This document shows positions 36,288-44,952 of a stretch of 64,000 nucleotides of DNA, piece after piece. A program made the translations under genes and the position numbers. Position 1 is the first letter of the stretch, and the number at the start of each line of letters is the position of its first letter. The notes below the pieces were generated by a model. The model made no database searches. It had not been told where the DNA came from and saw nothing but the letters and a program-made list of their open reading frames with translations. Source of the DNA: Vibrio bivalvicida (GTDB taxonomy: Bacteria > Pseudomonadota > Gammaproteobacteria > Enterobacterales > Vibrionaceae); contig NZ_LLEI02000043.1 in NCBI RefSeq assembly GCF_001399455.2, positions 186,001-250,000 on the forward strand, in the 5' to 3' direction.

Positions 36288-36311
36288 TATTTCATTCCAT
36301 ATAATGAAATA
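36288..36311. promoter_or_regulatory. Inverted repeat between nitrilase and LysR genes
   Basis: TATTTCATT and AATGAAATA (perfect 9-bp arms) with CCATAT between. It is centred in the divergent promoter region and contains the T-N11-A symmetry expected of a LysR operator. Confidence 0.65.
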
Positions 36312-36337
36312 AATTATCTGTTCAATAAGGGTTTGGA

Positions 36338-37234
36338 ATGGAAGTTGAGTTGCTCAAAACATTCTGCATTTTGGCTGAGAGCCAAAACTACCGCTTGGCA
36401 TCGGAGAGGCTGTTTCTCACGCAACCTGCCATTACCAAGAAAATTCAACGTTTAGAAACCAAAGTGGGTGCTCCACTATTTGAGCGTGGTCGCCATGGTG
36501 CGCGTTTGACCGCTGCAGGTCAGTCGCTGTTGCCCGAGGCTCAACGTCTGCTGCGTCAATTTGAGCAGTTCGACACCCTGTCGCAGCGAGTATCTTCTGG
36601 GTTGTATGGAAGTTTGAAAATCGGCTTTGGAGTTTCAACCTACCATGAGGCGCCTCGTTTTGTGGCTGCATATAAACAGCGCTATCCCGACGTCAATATT
36701 GTGCTGAACGACATTCCTTCCCAAACCCAACTAGACCAACTGCAAAGTTGTGAGCTCGATGTAAGCTTCAATCGCATTGCGAGCGATAGTCAGTTCAAAA
36801 CCTTACCTCTGTTTGATGATCAATTGGTGGTCGCCATTCATCGAGATGAAGACATTGACGAGCAAGAGCTTTGGCATTCGTTAGCTCGGCATAACTATTT
36901 AAAATTGGCGACTAATCGAGGCCCAGGGCTCAGCCGACAAATAGAGGGCTACCTCGCAGCTAATCAACAGGAGTTAACCATTGCCCAAGAAGCGGATGAC
37001 ATCTTAACGCTACTCGCATTAGTCTCCGCGCGACTGGGATTTACCATTGTTCCTCAAAGCGCTCAAGCGATCAGCAATCCACATGTGCGTTTTATTCCAT
37101 TGGAAGGGGAGTATGCCCATTGGCCTATCGGTTTGGTGTGGTTACCGCAATCACCCAATGCACTGCTAGATAATTTTGTTGAGTTAGTGACAGAGCTAAA
37201 CTCGCGAGGAGGTGACGCCAGATACGCACAGTAA
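36338..37234 (+). CDS. LysR-family regulator, divergent from nitrilase
   Basis: A 298-residue LTTR with N-terminal winged helix (LLKTFCILAESQNYRLASERL and TQPAITKKIQRLE) and a substrate-binding-like C-terminal domain. It is transcribed away from the nitrilase gene with an inverted repeat in the shared promoter region, suggesting control of that enzyme and of itself. The inducer is unknown. Confidence 0.88.
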   Translation: MEVELLKTFCILAESQNYRLASERLFLTQPAITKKIQRLETKVGAPLFERGRHGARLTAAGQSLLPEAQRLLRQFEQFDTLSQRVSSGLYGSLKIGFGVSTYHEAPRFVAAYKQRYPDVNIVLNDIPSQTQLDQLQSCELDVSFNRIASDSQFKTLPLFDDQLVVAIHRDEDIDEQELWHSLARHNYLKLATNRGPGLSRQIEGYLAANQQELTIAQEADDILTLLALVSARLGFTIVPQSAQAISNPHVRFIPLEGEYAHWPIGLVWLPQSPNALLDNFVELVTELNSRGGDARYAQ

Positions 37235-37426
37235 GTAGTGAGGTATTCTTTAGTGTTATGTTTTGTTGTTTAGTTATTGTTATAGATGTTATGTTTGACT
37301 TTTTATTTATTAATGGTGAATAGAATTGCAATTTTAGCTTGTATTGGATTTTTTAGGATATATAATCGCTCATATTGAAGATTTATTCACTTTAAGTGAA
37401 ATTGTAGTCATCTAGGGAGTAGTCAG

Positions 37427-38800
37427 ATGAGCGATACACTTCTCGTCGAAGAGAACCACAAAACTAACCGGAATCTGCTGATGTTTGCGATTCCATCATT
37501 GCTAGGATTATTCTTTTTCCTTGCTCCGCTAACATACGACGGTAACTTTACCTTCCCACTGGCTTTAATGGCTAAAGGGGTTAAAGCGCTGCTAGGGGAT
37601 GCGATTTTACCGACGGTCACTGGCGTGATCTGTTTTTCAGCTTTTGCATCATTTGCCGCAAGTCTTTTAAAGCCAACTTTTGTTACGCAATCTTATCTGC
37701 TTACAAGACTTTTCATTCTGACGCCGACCTGGTTAGTGATTCGTTCGTTAGGTGCGTTGTTTACGCTACTGGCGTTGCATCAAATCGGGCCAGAGATCAT
37801 CTGGAACGGTAACACGGGTGGTCTAGTTTTAAATGACTTGCTGCCATCGCTATTGGTGACTTTCTTCCTTGCGGGATTATTGCTTCCTCTATTGCTTAAC
37901 TTTGGTCTGCTAGAGCTATTGGGTACGTTACTGAGTAAGTTTATGCGCCCTGTTTTCCGTCTACCGGGTAGAGCGGCGATTGACTGTATGTCTTCATGGT
38001 TAGGCGACGGTACGGTCGGTGTTATCTTAACTAGCAAGCAGTATGAAGATAAGAAATACACAGCGCGTGAAGCCGCGGTGGTTGCAACTATGTTCTCGCC
38101 AGTGGGTATTTCATTCTCGCTTGTGGTACTGACTCAAGTTGGATTAGCGAACTACTTTGTACCGTTTTACTTTGCTATCTGTTTGTCTGGCGTTGCCGCG
38201 GCGATGGTGATTCAATTCCTGCCACCTCTATCTTACAAGAAAGATCTCTACATTGATGGTAGTGTGCCGAATCGAAATGATGAATTGGTTCCGGCTGGTA
38301 AATCCACTCTAGGTTTTGGTATGGAGTTAGCGCTGAAACGTGCCGACAAAGTCAAAAGCTTAGGTTCAGTGGCTAAAGAAGGTGTGCATAACGCGCTAGA
38401 TATGGTGTTTGGTGTTCTTCCTGTTGTTATGGCGATTGGCACGCTAGGTTTGGTGGTTGCGGAAGCGACGCCATTGTTCTCGATGCTGGGTGCTCCATTT
38501 GTACCCCTACTAGAGCTGCTCAATGTGCCAGAAGCAGCGGCGGCGGCAGAAACTATGCTGGTGGGCTTTACTGATATGTATGTCCCTTCAATCATCGCGG
38601 CGTCATCTGTGAATGCTGATTTAACCAAGTTTGTTGTTGCAGCGCTGTCTGTTACTCAGTTGATTTTCATGTCAGAGACAGGCTCAGTTATCCTAAGCAG
38701 TAAGGTGCCAATTAACTTCCTAGAATTGGTAGCCATTTTCCTACTACGTACTTTAGTTACACTACCTATTATCGTTCTAGTTGCTCACGCGATCTTCTAA
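37427..38800 (+). CDS. yjiH: YjiH-family membrane protein (nucleoside-recognition/Gate fold)
   Basis: A 457-residue polytopic inner-membrane protein with 10 or more spans. Family features include LLLPLLLNFGLLELLGTLLSKFMRP in the first third (here quoted in parts: LPLLLNFGLLEL) and the Gate motifs DCMSSWLGDGTVGVILT and ETMLVGFTDMYVPS. The Gate family includes nucleoside transporters and spore-maturation proteins; the substrate of YjiH is not known. A strong terminator follows. A decayed fragment of the same gene is found at 40399-40442. Confidence 0.85.
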   Translation: MSDTLLVEENHKTNRNLLMFAIPSLLGLFFFLAPLTYDGNFTFPLALMAKGVKALLGDAILPTVTGVICFSAFASFAASLLKPTFVTQSYLLTRLFILTPTWLVIRSLGALFTLLALHQIGPEIIWNGNTGGLVLNDLLPSLLVTFFLAGLLLPLLLNFGLLELLGTLLSKFMRPVFRLPGRAAIDCMSSWLGDGTVGVILTSKQYEDKKYTAREAAVVATMFSPVGISFSLVVLTQVGLANYFVPFYFAICLSGVAAAMVIQFLPPLSYKKDLYIDGSVPNRNDELVPAGKSTLGFGMELALKRADKVKSLGSVAKEGVHNALDMVFGVLPVVMAIGTLGLVVAEATPLFSMLGAPFVPLLELLNVPEAAAAAETMLVGFTDMYVPSIIAASSVNADLTKFVVAALSVTQLIFMSETGSVILSSKVPINFLELVAIFLLRTLVTLPIIVLVAHAIF

Positions 38801-38822
38801 TCGAACTGAACTGTTCAGCCCT

Positions 38823-38857
38823 AAAAGCCCGACAAATAGCTGTTTGTCGGGCTTTTT
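38823..38857 (+). terminator. Terminator of yjiH
   Basis: Long perfect arms (AAAAGCCCGACAAA and its complement, 14 bp) with a 6-base loop, followed by T run. Confidence 0.95.
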
Positions 38858-39079
38858 CTTTTTCACAAGCTTACAGAATCCTCTTTTCACCTATCCCCTT
38901 TCTCCTATTCTATACCTTGTTTTTAGACAATGAATGTATTGCTAATAATATGATTATATTGGAGTTTTCTAACTTTTATCGATTCTAAAATAGCTCGGCC
39001 GTTACTGATAACAATCGTTTTGATTTGGGGCTAAGGTATATATCAAATCAAGATAAACCTCGCAGTAAGGAAGAATTCA

Positions 39080-39793
39080 ATGTCGATTAGTGGTGTTAAT
39101 CCCGCAATTACAAACGCGGTCAGCAATAACTTACAGATTGATAAAGTAAACACGGGTGAAGAACAGAAATTCCACCTTAACTTAGGTACGGGTAAAGATT
39201 ACACCATCACCGTGGATGGAAGTGGGCAGGTATCTGCAACTCGAGATTTAGGGCATTTATCAAAGACAGGACGTATTAAAAACGCGGTCGTTGATTTTTT
39301 CAGCAGGGCTGCCAATAAGAATGAGAGCGCATTCACAACTAGAGCCACTCAGATAAAATCAGAAGTACAAAAGCAGTTAACAGAGGCCATCCCTGTACAA
39401 AATTTGGTGAAGGCAGCGTTTAGCCAGACTGCCAGTGATTTTAAGAATGATGCCCAGTTTTTAAAGCCAGGTACCGACCCATCGAAAGCAACATTTGACG
39501 ATGTCACTGACGCCAACAAGGCACGTTTAGGCCTAGAAAATATGGATAGCGGTGCACTAGAGTTTATCAACCAGAACTTCTCTAGCTTTATTGTTGGCAA
39601 AGATGCGATTTTTAGTCGTCTGACCGATGAGTATTTACAGCAAGCCCCTGCTTTAGCCGGTGACCAGAAGAAACTGGTTGAACTAAGAAATCACTGTGAA
39701 GACCTCAGCCATAAAGTTAATGCGGAATTTAACGCTCAGTTTATTGCGCCTTACGAGCAGCAGAAGGGCAATGATTTGCAGCTCAGCATGTAA
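39080..39793 (+). CDS. Candidate type III secretion effector
   Basis: A 237-residue soluble protein of unknown family, without signal peptide, membrane segment or cysteine except one near residue 220. Its Ser/Asn/Thr-rich first 25 residues (MSISGVNPAITNAVSNN) look like a type III secretion signal, a segment near 25-65 is beta-rich like a chaperone-binding region, and the rest is helical. The next gene encodes a CesT-like chaperone, the usual partner of an effector. AAGGAAG supports the start. No type III machinery is in the window. The effector call rests on the neighbour and N-terminal composition, not on homology. Confidence 0.55.
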   Translation: MSISGVNPAITNAVSNNLQIDKVNTGEEQKFHLNLGTGKDYTITVDGSGQVSATRDLGHLSKTGRIKNAVVDFFSRAANKNESAFTTRATQIKSEVQKQLTEAIPVQNLVKAAFSQTASDFKNDAQFLKPGTDPSKATFDDVTDANKARLGLENMDSGALEFINQNFSSFIVGKDAIFSRLTDEYLQQAPALAGDQKKLVELRNHCEDLSHKVNAEFNAQFIAPYEQQKGNDLQLSM

Positions 39794-39827
39794 ATAGTAA
39801 GCAGTGAATTAGCAGGAGTTATTACCG

Positions 39828-40301
39828 TTGGATATATATAAAAAGATACTCGCTGAGCTTGCAGTCGAGCCGTTGAGTTTTGATGAGAATCAAGTCTGTT
39901 GTTTTGAAGTGCAGCCTACAGAAAGCCCAGAAAACCTCCCTTATGTTGTTAATATCGTCGGCAACACCGTGCTACACGAGTTAGCTATCTCTGTAACGAC
40001 AACAGTGGCTATTCCGAGTCAGATACCTAAACAGCTTTTCACTTTGTTCGCGGAATACGCGATGGGCCCTCTTCGCGGTGAGCCCGGTATCGGTGTTTTT
40101 TCAGGTACTGAACAGGCATCCGTTTTCACCACGGTCAGATTGGTAGATTATCGTTCTGGCCTGATTCAGGAAACACTAACAGAGCTTCTTGACAAAGCCC
40201 TTGAATGGGATCAGATCCTGTCAGTGGATGAAGCTCCAGATCAGGAACAGGAAACAGTATCTGCTGCTCACTCTTTCAGATCCAGTAATATCAGAGTCTG
40301 A
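39828..40301 (+). CDS. CesT/Tir-family type III secretion chaperone-like protein
   Basis: A 157-residue acidic protein. The pattern LAELAVEPLSFDENQVCCFEV, followed by beta strands, a central helix with LFTLFAEYAMG, GIGVFSGTEQASVFTTVRL and a last helix LTELLDKALEWDQILS, matches the class I secretion-chaperone fold. Such proteins dimerise, bind the N-terminal part of one effector and escort it to the injectisome. The start is a TTG at 39828 with CAGGAG ten bases before it. It lies 34 bases after the candidate effector gene, as expected for a cognate pair. Confidence 0.65.
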   Translation: MDIYKKILAELAVEPLSFDENQVCCFEVQPTESPENLPYVVNIVGNTVLHELAISVTTTVAIPSQIPKQLFTLFAEYAMGPLRGEPGIGVFSGTEQASVFTTVRLVDYRSGLIQETLTELLDKALEWDQILSVDEAPDQEQETVSAAHSFRSSNIRV

Positions 40302-40843
40302 ATAACGGTTTCTAGCTATGCTCTATAGACTGATACCAATAATATATCCACCTTGTCAGGGGCAAGGTGGAGTCCTTCTAATGACTTATTTCCCAGTTGG
40401 ATTATTCTTCCACTATTGCTGAACTTCGGTCTGCTTGAGCTTCGTGTTAGTTGTTTGAATTGCAATTGTAGTTCTGGTTTGACCTGTTATCTAACTCTCG
40501 CACTGCTCCCCTATTTGACAGTGAAAGATCTTTAACTCATTGAATTTACTTGATTTATATGTAACTGAAGTTGTTTTATTTGTGATCAAGGTCACTAAAA
40601 CATGCAGTTTCATGCCCTATTTATTTCATGGTTTATTTTTCTGATAGCCGTACTATTTATTTGCTCTCGTAATTCCTGAAATTGGAAATAGATGGAAGCA
40701 AATTATAAAAATAACAACAGATAATTTATCGAATTGATGTACAGGCTTAGCTGCTATAAATATAAAGCTAAGTAGTATGTTTCGTCAGGCTGGAATTAAC
40801 CATATATACGATTCAATCGGTTTAGTTTTAGTTAGGAGAAAGT
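40302..40843 (+). other. Non-coding stretch with decayed yjiH fragment
   Basis: About 540 bases without a convincing gene. Its first half holds a yjiH relic (40399-40442), and its AT-rich second half, with TAGGAG just before 40844, must contain the promoter of the next gene pair. Nothing else was recognised. Confidence 0.6.
40399..40442 (+). pseudogene. Remnant of a yjiH-like gene
   Basis: Forty-four bases align with 37874-37918 of yjiH with one single-base deletion and about six substitutions; translated, the frame still reads LPLLLNFGLLEL. Downstream, ATTGTAGTTCTGGTTTGAC resembles the last codons of yjiH, so an internally deleted copy is likely. It flanks the effector-chaperone pair opposite the intact yjiH. 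Confidence 0.7.
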
Positions 40844-41203
40844 ATGTTTCAAGAAGTGACAGAGCTGTTAGATGAAATTGGTTATGCATTTGATCGTCAT
40901 GAATTAAAAATGTGTATGATTCGTGCACAAAAGAAAAAGGTTTTAAAAGCACTAATAGAAGATAGCAGAAAAAAAAGCTTTGATTTGTCATCCAATGTAA
41001 ATAAATCCATTTTGGCGTCTATTGCAAGTACTCCCGATATATCTGAGAAGAAAGCGCTCGCAGAACTCGAACAGTATGTTTCGAGAAATTTAGATGAAAA
41101 CTGGAGTCATAGAGAAAAATTACTCGCGAGCGCTATGCGTCACACGGAGGAGTTTAGAATGCTTCTTATTCTAAACGGTGATGCCGCTGTGAGGTATATG
41201 TAG
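40844..41203 (+). CDS. Unknown helical protein, related to next gene
   Basis: A 119-residue predicted helical, soluble protein. It has TAGGAG six bases before the ATG. Patterns ELKMCMIRAQ near the start and MRHTEEFRMLLI near the end recur in the following 79-residue protein, so the two are probably paralogues. No family was recognised. It ends one base before the next start, giving a translationally coupled pair upstream of an SgrR-like regulator. Confidence 0.65.
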   Translation: MFQEVTELLDEIGYAFDRHELKMCMIRAQKKKVLKALIEDSRKKSFDLSSNVNKSILASIASTPDISEKKALAELEQYVSRNLDENWSHREKLLASAMRHTEEFRMLLILNGDAAVRYM

Positions 41204-41204
41204 A

Positions 41205-41444
41205 ATGGAGACTCGTGTTCAAGAGGCAATTCGTTGCGCCCAGTTGTTAGAGATTGATGTGCATGACAAAAATGTCCGTGGTTGCATGGTAGCGGCGATT
41301 ATGTGCGAACAAGTACATGAGTCGAATTTAGGTACTTTGCTGAACCTTGCCTACACCAGCCAGTCTATTGTTTTTCTGCATGCGTTGAAACAAACTGAGG
41401 AATTCAAACTTATTCATTCTTTACTATCTAAGCATTTAGATTAG
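41205..41444 (+). CDS. Unknown small helical protein, paralogue of the preceding one
   Basis: A 79-residue protein with VRGCMVAAIM and LKQTEEFKLIHSLL, matching ELKMCMIRAQ and MRHTEEFRMLLI of the upstream 119-residue protein; the middle of the longer protein is missing. It starts one base after that gene's stop. Function unknown; the paired arrangement suggests the two products form a complex. A small GCAACC/GGTTGC hairpin (41456-41473) follows. Confidence 0.6.
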   Translation: METRVQEAIRCAQLLEIDVHDKNVRGCMVAAIMCEQVHESNLGTLLNLAYTSQSIVFLHALKQTEEFKLIHSLLSKHLD

Positions 41445-41756
41445 GTAGTTATCTGGCAACCAAGGAAGGTTGCAAATATTTAGTATCTCTTATTTGAGAA
41501 TTGTCACAATATCACCCTAAAGTAGTAGTGGTGTTTTTGTTTGCTTGTGATATCAGCAATGATTGTTATTTCAAATTGTGTCTAAATAAAACAAATTTCC
41601 GACTCTTGTATAAAGATGATGAATTTTTGTGTGTGATAATGACTAAAGTAGATGAATAACTTTAGGTTGCATAGATAGACTATCTATAAGGTGCTTATTG
41701 ATTTATAGGTGTTTTGAAATTTTTCGTAGGCAGTGTATCAATACTAAAATAAAAAT
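41445..41756 (+). other. AT-rich region before the SgrR-like gene
   Basis: About 310 bases. A GCAACC-AAGGAA-GGTTGC hairpin at 41456-41473 could attenuate or end transcription of the small-gene pair. The remainder is AT-rich and presumably contains the promoter of the regulator. No ORF or RNA recognised. Confidence 0.5.
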
Positions 41757-43418
41757 ATGAAAGACTTACGCTTGCGTAGATTGTCGCAGTTACTCAAAAA
41801 TTTCAACTATGGCCGTGGTTATGAAGTTTCGATCGAAGATCTAGAAGAGATTTTTTCAACGAGTAGACGAAATACTTCAAATATCATTAAGGTTCTACAA
41901 GAATGTGGCTGGATATTATGGAGCCCTGCTGTTGGTAGAGGAAAGAATAGTAAAATCACAGTTGTCGCATCTTTATACCAAGCCCTGTATGAATGTATAC
42001 AATCCGATATCACTGAAGGAAATCTAGATCAAATACCCAAGTATCTAGAAGCTCATCGCTCTCTTGCTTCAAGAATATTACATCTATTGATGCATGAAAC
42101 TGAAAATGCCAATAAAGCTAGTAGTACGTTAACTGTTACTCAATACCCTCCTGTTAATAAACTAGATCCTGCAATTACTTATGTATCGGCAGAAATGCAG
42201 GTAATTAGCGCAATGTATGATACGTTGCTTCGAATTGATGAAAATGGTCATATTCACAATCATATCGCTTATGAATACTCAGTGACGAATCAAGGCAAGC
42301 GTTATTGCTTTTGGATAAACCCTCATGTCTTATGCCATGATGGTTTACCACTTACCAAGTTAGATATCATTGAGAGTCTAAATAGACTTTTCTCATCAGA
42401 GGGCCCTTATAAGTGGCTCTTCAAGCAAGTTGTTAGAGTCGGTTACGATCGCGAGCAAAATGCTATCTTTATCGATCTTTCTGATGCTAACCCTCTCTTT
42501 GTTTTCGCGTTAACTACTCCAAATGCTTCTATTGCGACAAGAAGATATCAAGTTTTGGGTCAGCGCCGTGTCCGTGTGGGTACCGGACCGCTTCATTTAA
42601 CCCATTGGGACGACAAGAAACTGGTATTGGTTAGAAACTCTCAATACTTTGCCACGGGAGCTCTTCTAAGTACGATAAACCTCTGCCACGAGGGGAAGGC
42701 GTTGAACAGTTTCCTAAGTTTTGAAACAGAAAATCCTGAAAGCGAAAAGCATCCAATCCAAGCATTTTCGACTCTAGCGATCAGGCTACGAGATTCAGCC
42801 ACAATTACCAAAGACGGACTGGCAGCGCTGCTTACCTTTATTCAGCAACAACGAACGATTTACACTCATCAACAAGGGATTGATATTATTAGTCATTTCG
42901 GCTTCTTGAAGCATGAACAATCTGAATGTCCGGTGTTATCAGGGGAAGTAGTCATTGGTCACAGTGAGTGGAGGGTCAAATATAAACGCCACTTAATTAA
43001 CTGGCTAACTGAAACAATAGAGAAAACGGGAATAAAAGTCAGATGCCTTCCTATCTCTGATTTAGATGCGCTAGATGAGTATCGAGACAAAATTGATCTA
43101 CTTTTGTGTGAAGAGTTGTTGGAGCAACCGAGTCGATATGGTTTGTATGATTGGCTTTTAACTACAACTTCATTGAGGTTTGCACTTACCCAAGAGCAGT
43201 TTGAAGAGCATAGAGTTCATGTACAGAAAGTCGTTGCCAATTTTAGCTATGAGCAAGAACTACTCGATGTAATTAACACCATAGTAGATCGTCATCATTT
43301 GCTGCCGTTGTTTTGGGGGCAAAAGGTAGTGACTAAAACGAAACAAGTTTCGGGAATACAGTTGAAGAAGAACGGGTACTTGGATCTACACCGGTTATGG
43401 AACAACCATACTTTATAA
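41757..43418 (+). CDS. SgrR-like transcriptional regulator with solute-binding domain
   Basis: A 553-residue protein of the same architecture and length as E. coli SgrR: an N-terminal winged helix (about 1-110, FSTSRRNTSNIIKVLQE), then a domain related to family-5 solute-binding proteins (about 130-400, TYVSAEMQVISAMYDTLLRI and HDGLPLTKLDIIESL). In E. coli SgrR senses sugar-phosphate stress and activates the SgrS RNA. Vibrio carries several such proteins of unknown target; no SgrS-like RNA was seen here. The ribosome site is weak. Confidence 0.82.
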   Translation: MKDLRLRRLSQLLKNFNYGRGYEVSIEDLEEIFSTSRRNTSNIIKVLQECGWILWSPAVGRGKNSKITVVASLYQALYECIQSDITEGNLDQIPKYLEAHRSLASRILHLLMHETENANKASSTLTVTQYPPVNKLDPAITYVSAEMQVISAMYDTLLRIDENGHIHNHIAYEYSVTNQGKRYCFWINPHVLCHDGLPLTKLDIIESLNRLFSSEGPYKWLFKQVVRVGYDREQNAIFIDLSDANPLFVFALTTPNASIATRRYQVLGQRRVRVGTGPLHLTHWDDKKLVLVRNSQYFATGALLSTINLCHEGKALNSFLSFETENPESEKHPIQAFSTLAIRLRDSATITKDGLAALLTFIQQQRTIYTHQQGIDIISHFGFLKHEQSECPVLSGEVVIGHSEWRVKYKRHLINWLTETIEKTGIKVRCLPISDLDALDEYRDKIDLLLCEELLEQPSRYGLYDWLLTTTSLRFALTQEQFEEHRVHVQKVVANFSYEQELLDVINTIVDRHHLLPLFWGQKVVTKTKQVSGIQLKKNGYLDLHRLWNNHTL

Positions 43419-43457
43419 ATCCTGATGTTCTTTGCAAGAAAGAGTTAAGTCTCACCG

Positions 43458-44849
43458 TTAATAGGTGGAATTGTATTTTCGGATCAGCTTAATCAAGGTG
43501 TCTAACTCATTTTTTACCGCTCCCTGTAATGGATAGCCCATATTGATACGAATGCACTCGGTATAAAGATCGAGAGTAGTGAATAGATGGCCAAGCCTGA
43601 CATCAAGTTGAAGTTGCTCAATACCTTCTGCCAGTGCAAGGTGATCCAAGTTGGGTATTTGCAGCCACAAGACCATACCACCTTGTGGGTAGCTGATTTT
43701 TACTTCAGAGGGTAAATGCTGGGTAAGGTAATCGAGGTATTGCTGCCTTAAACTTAACAGTTGATTACACCTTCTTTTTATATGTTTTGCATACTGTCCC
43801 GATTCGATAAAGTCCGCCACGGCCAGTTGAGTTGGGAGTGCGACACCGTAATTTGCCGATGCAAACTGGGTTTTGTAGCTGTCGAGGTACCTCCCCGGAA
43901 GGCACCAGCCTAAACGGTAACTCGGCGATAGGCTTTTAGAGACAGAGCCACACCACAAGACAAAGCCGTTCTTGTCATAATATTTAGCCGGTAATGGCGT
44001 ATGTGAGGAGTAGGACAACTCTAGATAGACATCATCTTCAATTACTGGAATACGATAATCATTGGCAAGCTGAGCAAGCTTTTGCTTTTGATTCGCCGAC
44101 ATATTGATGCCTTGTGGATTCATATGCGAGGTACAAAAAATCGCTGCATCAACCCGTCTGTGTTTGAGGTGTGCTTCAAGTTGCTCTAGATCGATACCAT
44201 CATCTAAAGAGGGGATCTCAATGATCTTACGTGACATATGACCGAGCAATTCCAAAATGCCGTTGAAGCATGGTGAGCTGATCGCAATAGTGTCACCTTG
44301 TTTTGTGCAGGCTTCTAACGCCGCTTTTATCGAAGACATACAACCCGCGGTAATCACGATTTCATCGGTATTAAAATGCAAATCGAGCTTGTTAAAATGA
44401 GTTGAAAGAGCGCTACGTAGCGATGGCTCTCCTTGGACATCCGGATAGTGATTGAGCCTGTCTCCCAATCGTTTGAGTGCTCGGCGAAAGCTTCGTTCTA
44501 GTTCAACAACAGACTGTTGGTCGGCTGAGGTGCTAGATACACCTAAAGGACCACTTCTCGCTGTATGGGTGGGAGTGCGAGCTGTTACGTGAGAAACCTT
44601 ACTTTCAAACTGAGCCCAGTCAGGCGTCGCGTGCGTGGGCTTACGAGGAGAAACAAAGTAACCCGCCTGTGGTCTAGAGTGAATCCAGCCTTGCGATTCC
44701 AATTCTTGATAGCAACTGACTACCGTAGACATACTTACCGACTGCTGTTTAGCCAACTGCCTGAGCGATGGCATTCGCCCTCCTTCGATTCTTTTACCGT
44801 TTTCTATCTCTTCAATAAATTGATTGGCGAGTTGTTGGTAGATGCTCAT
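43458..44849 (-). CDS. MocR-type regulator (GntR plus aminotransferase fold)
   Basis: A 463-residue protein with an N-terminal GntR winged helix (about 1-75, LRQLAKQQSVSMSTVVSCYQELE) fused to a PLP-dependent fold-type I aminotransferase domain. The PLP lysine is in GSVSKSLSPSYRLGW and the N-D pattern of the cofactor pocket in IPVIEDDVYLEL. MocR proteins sense PLP or amino compounds and usually regulate the divergent gene, here an EamA-family exporter 100 bases away. Confidence 0.9.
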   Translation of the reverse strand: MSIYQQLANQFIEEIENGKRIEGGRMPSLRQLAKQQSVSMSTVVSCYQELESQGWIHSRPQAGYFVSPRKPTHATPDWAQFESKVSHVTARTPTHTARSGPLGVSSTSADQQSVVELERSFRRALKRLGDRLNHYPDVQGEPSLRSALSTHFNKLDLHFNTDEIVITAGCMSSIKAALEACTKQGDTIAISSPCFNGILELLGHMSRKIIEIPSLDDGIDLEQLEAHLKHRRVDAAIFCTSHMNPQGINMSANQKQKLAQLANDYRIPVIEDDVYLELSYSSHTPLPAKYYDKNGFVLWCGSVSKSLSPSYRLGWCLPGRYLDSYKTQFASANYGVALPTQLAVADFIESGQYAKHIKRRCNQLLSLRQQYLDYLTQHLPSEVKISYPQGGMVLWLQIPNLDHLALAEGIEQLQLDVRLGHLFTTLDLYTECIRINMGYPLQGAVKNELDTLIKLIRKYNSTY

Positions 44850-44952
44850 TTTCGCTTTCTCACTTAACTGTACTGGTTTTTATTTAAAAAATTGTATCTG
44901 TATATGATTTGTCGCTCAAGGGATACTGTGGCAAAACATAAGAGGGACGAAT

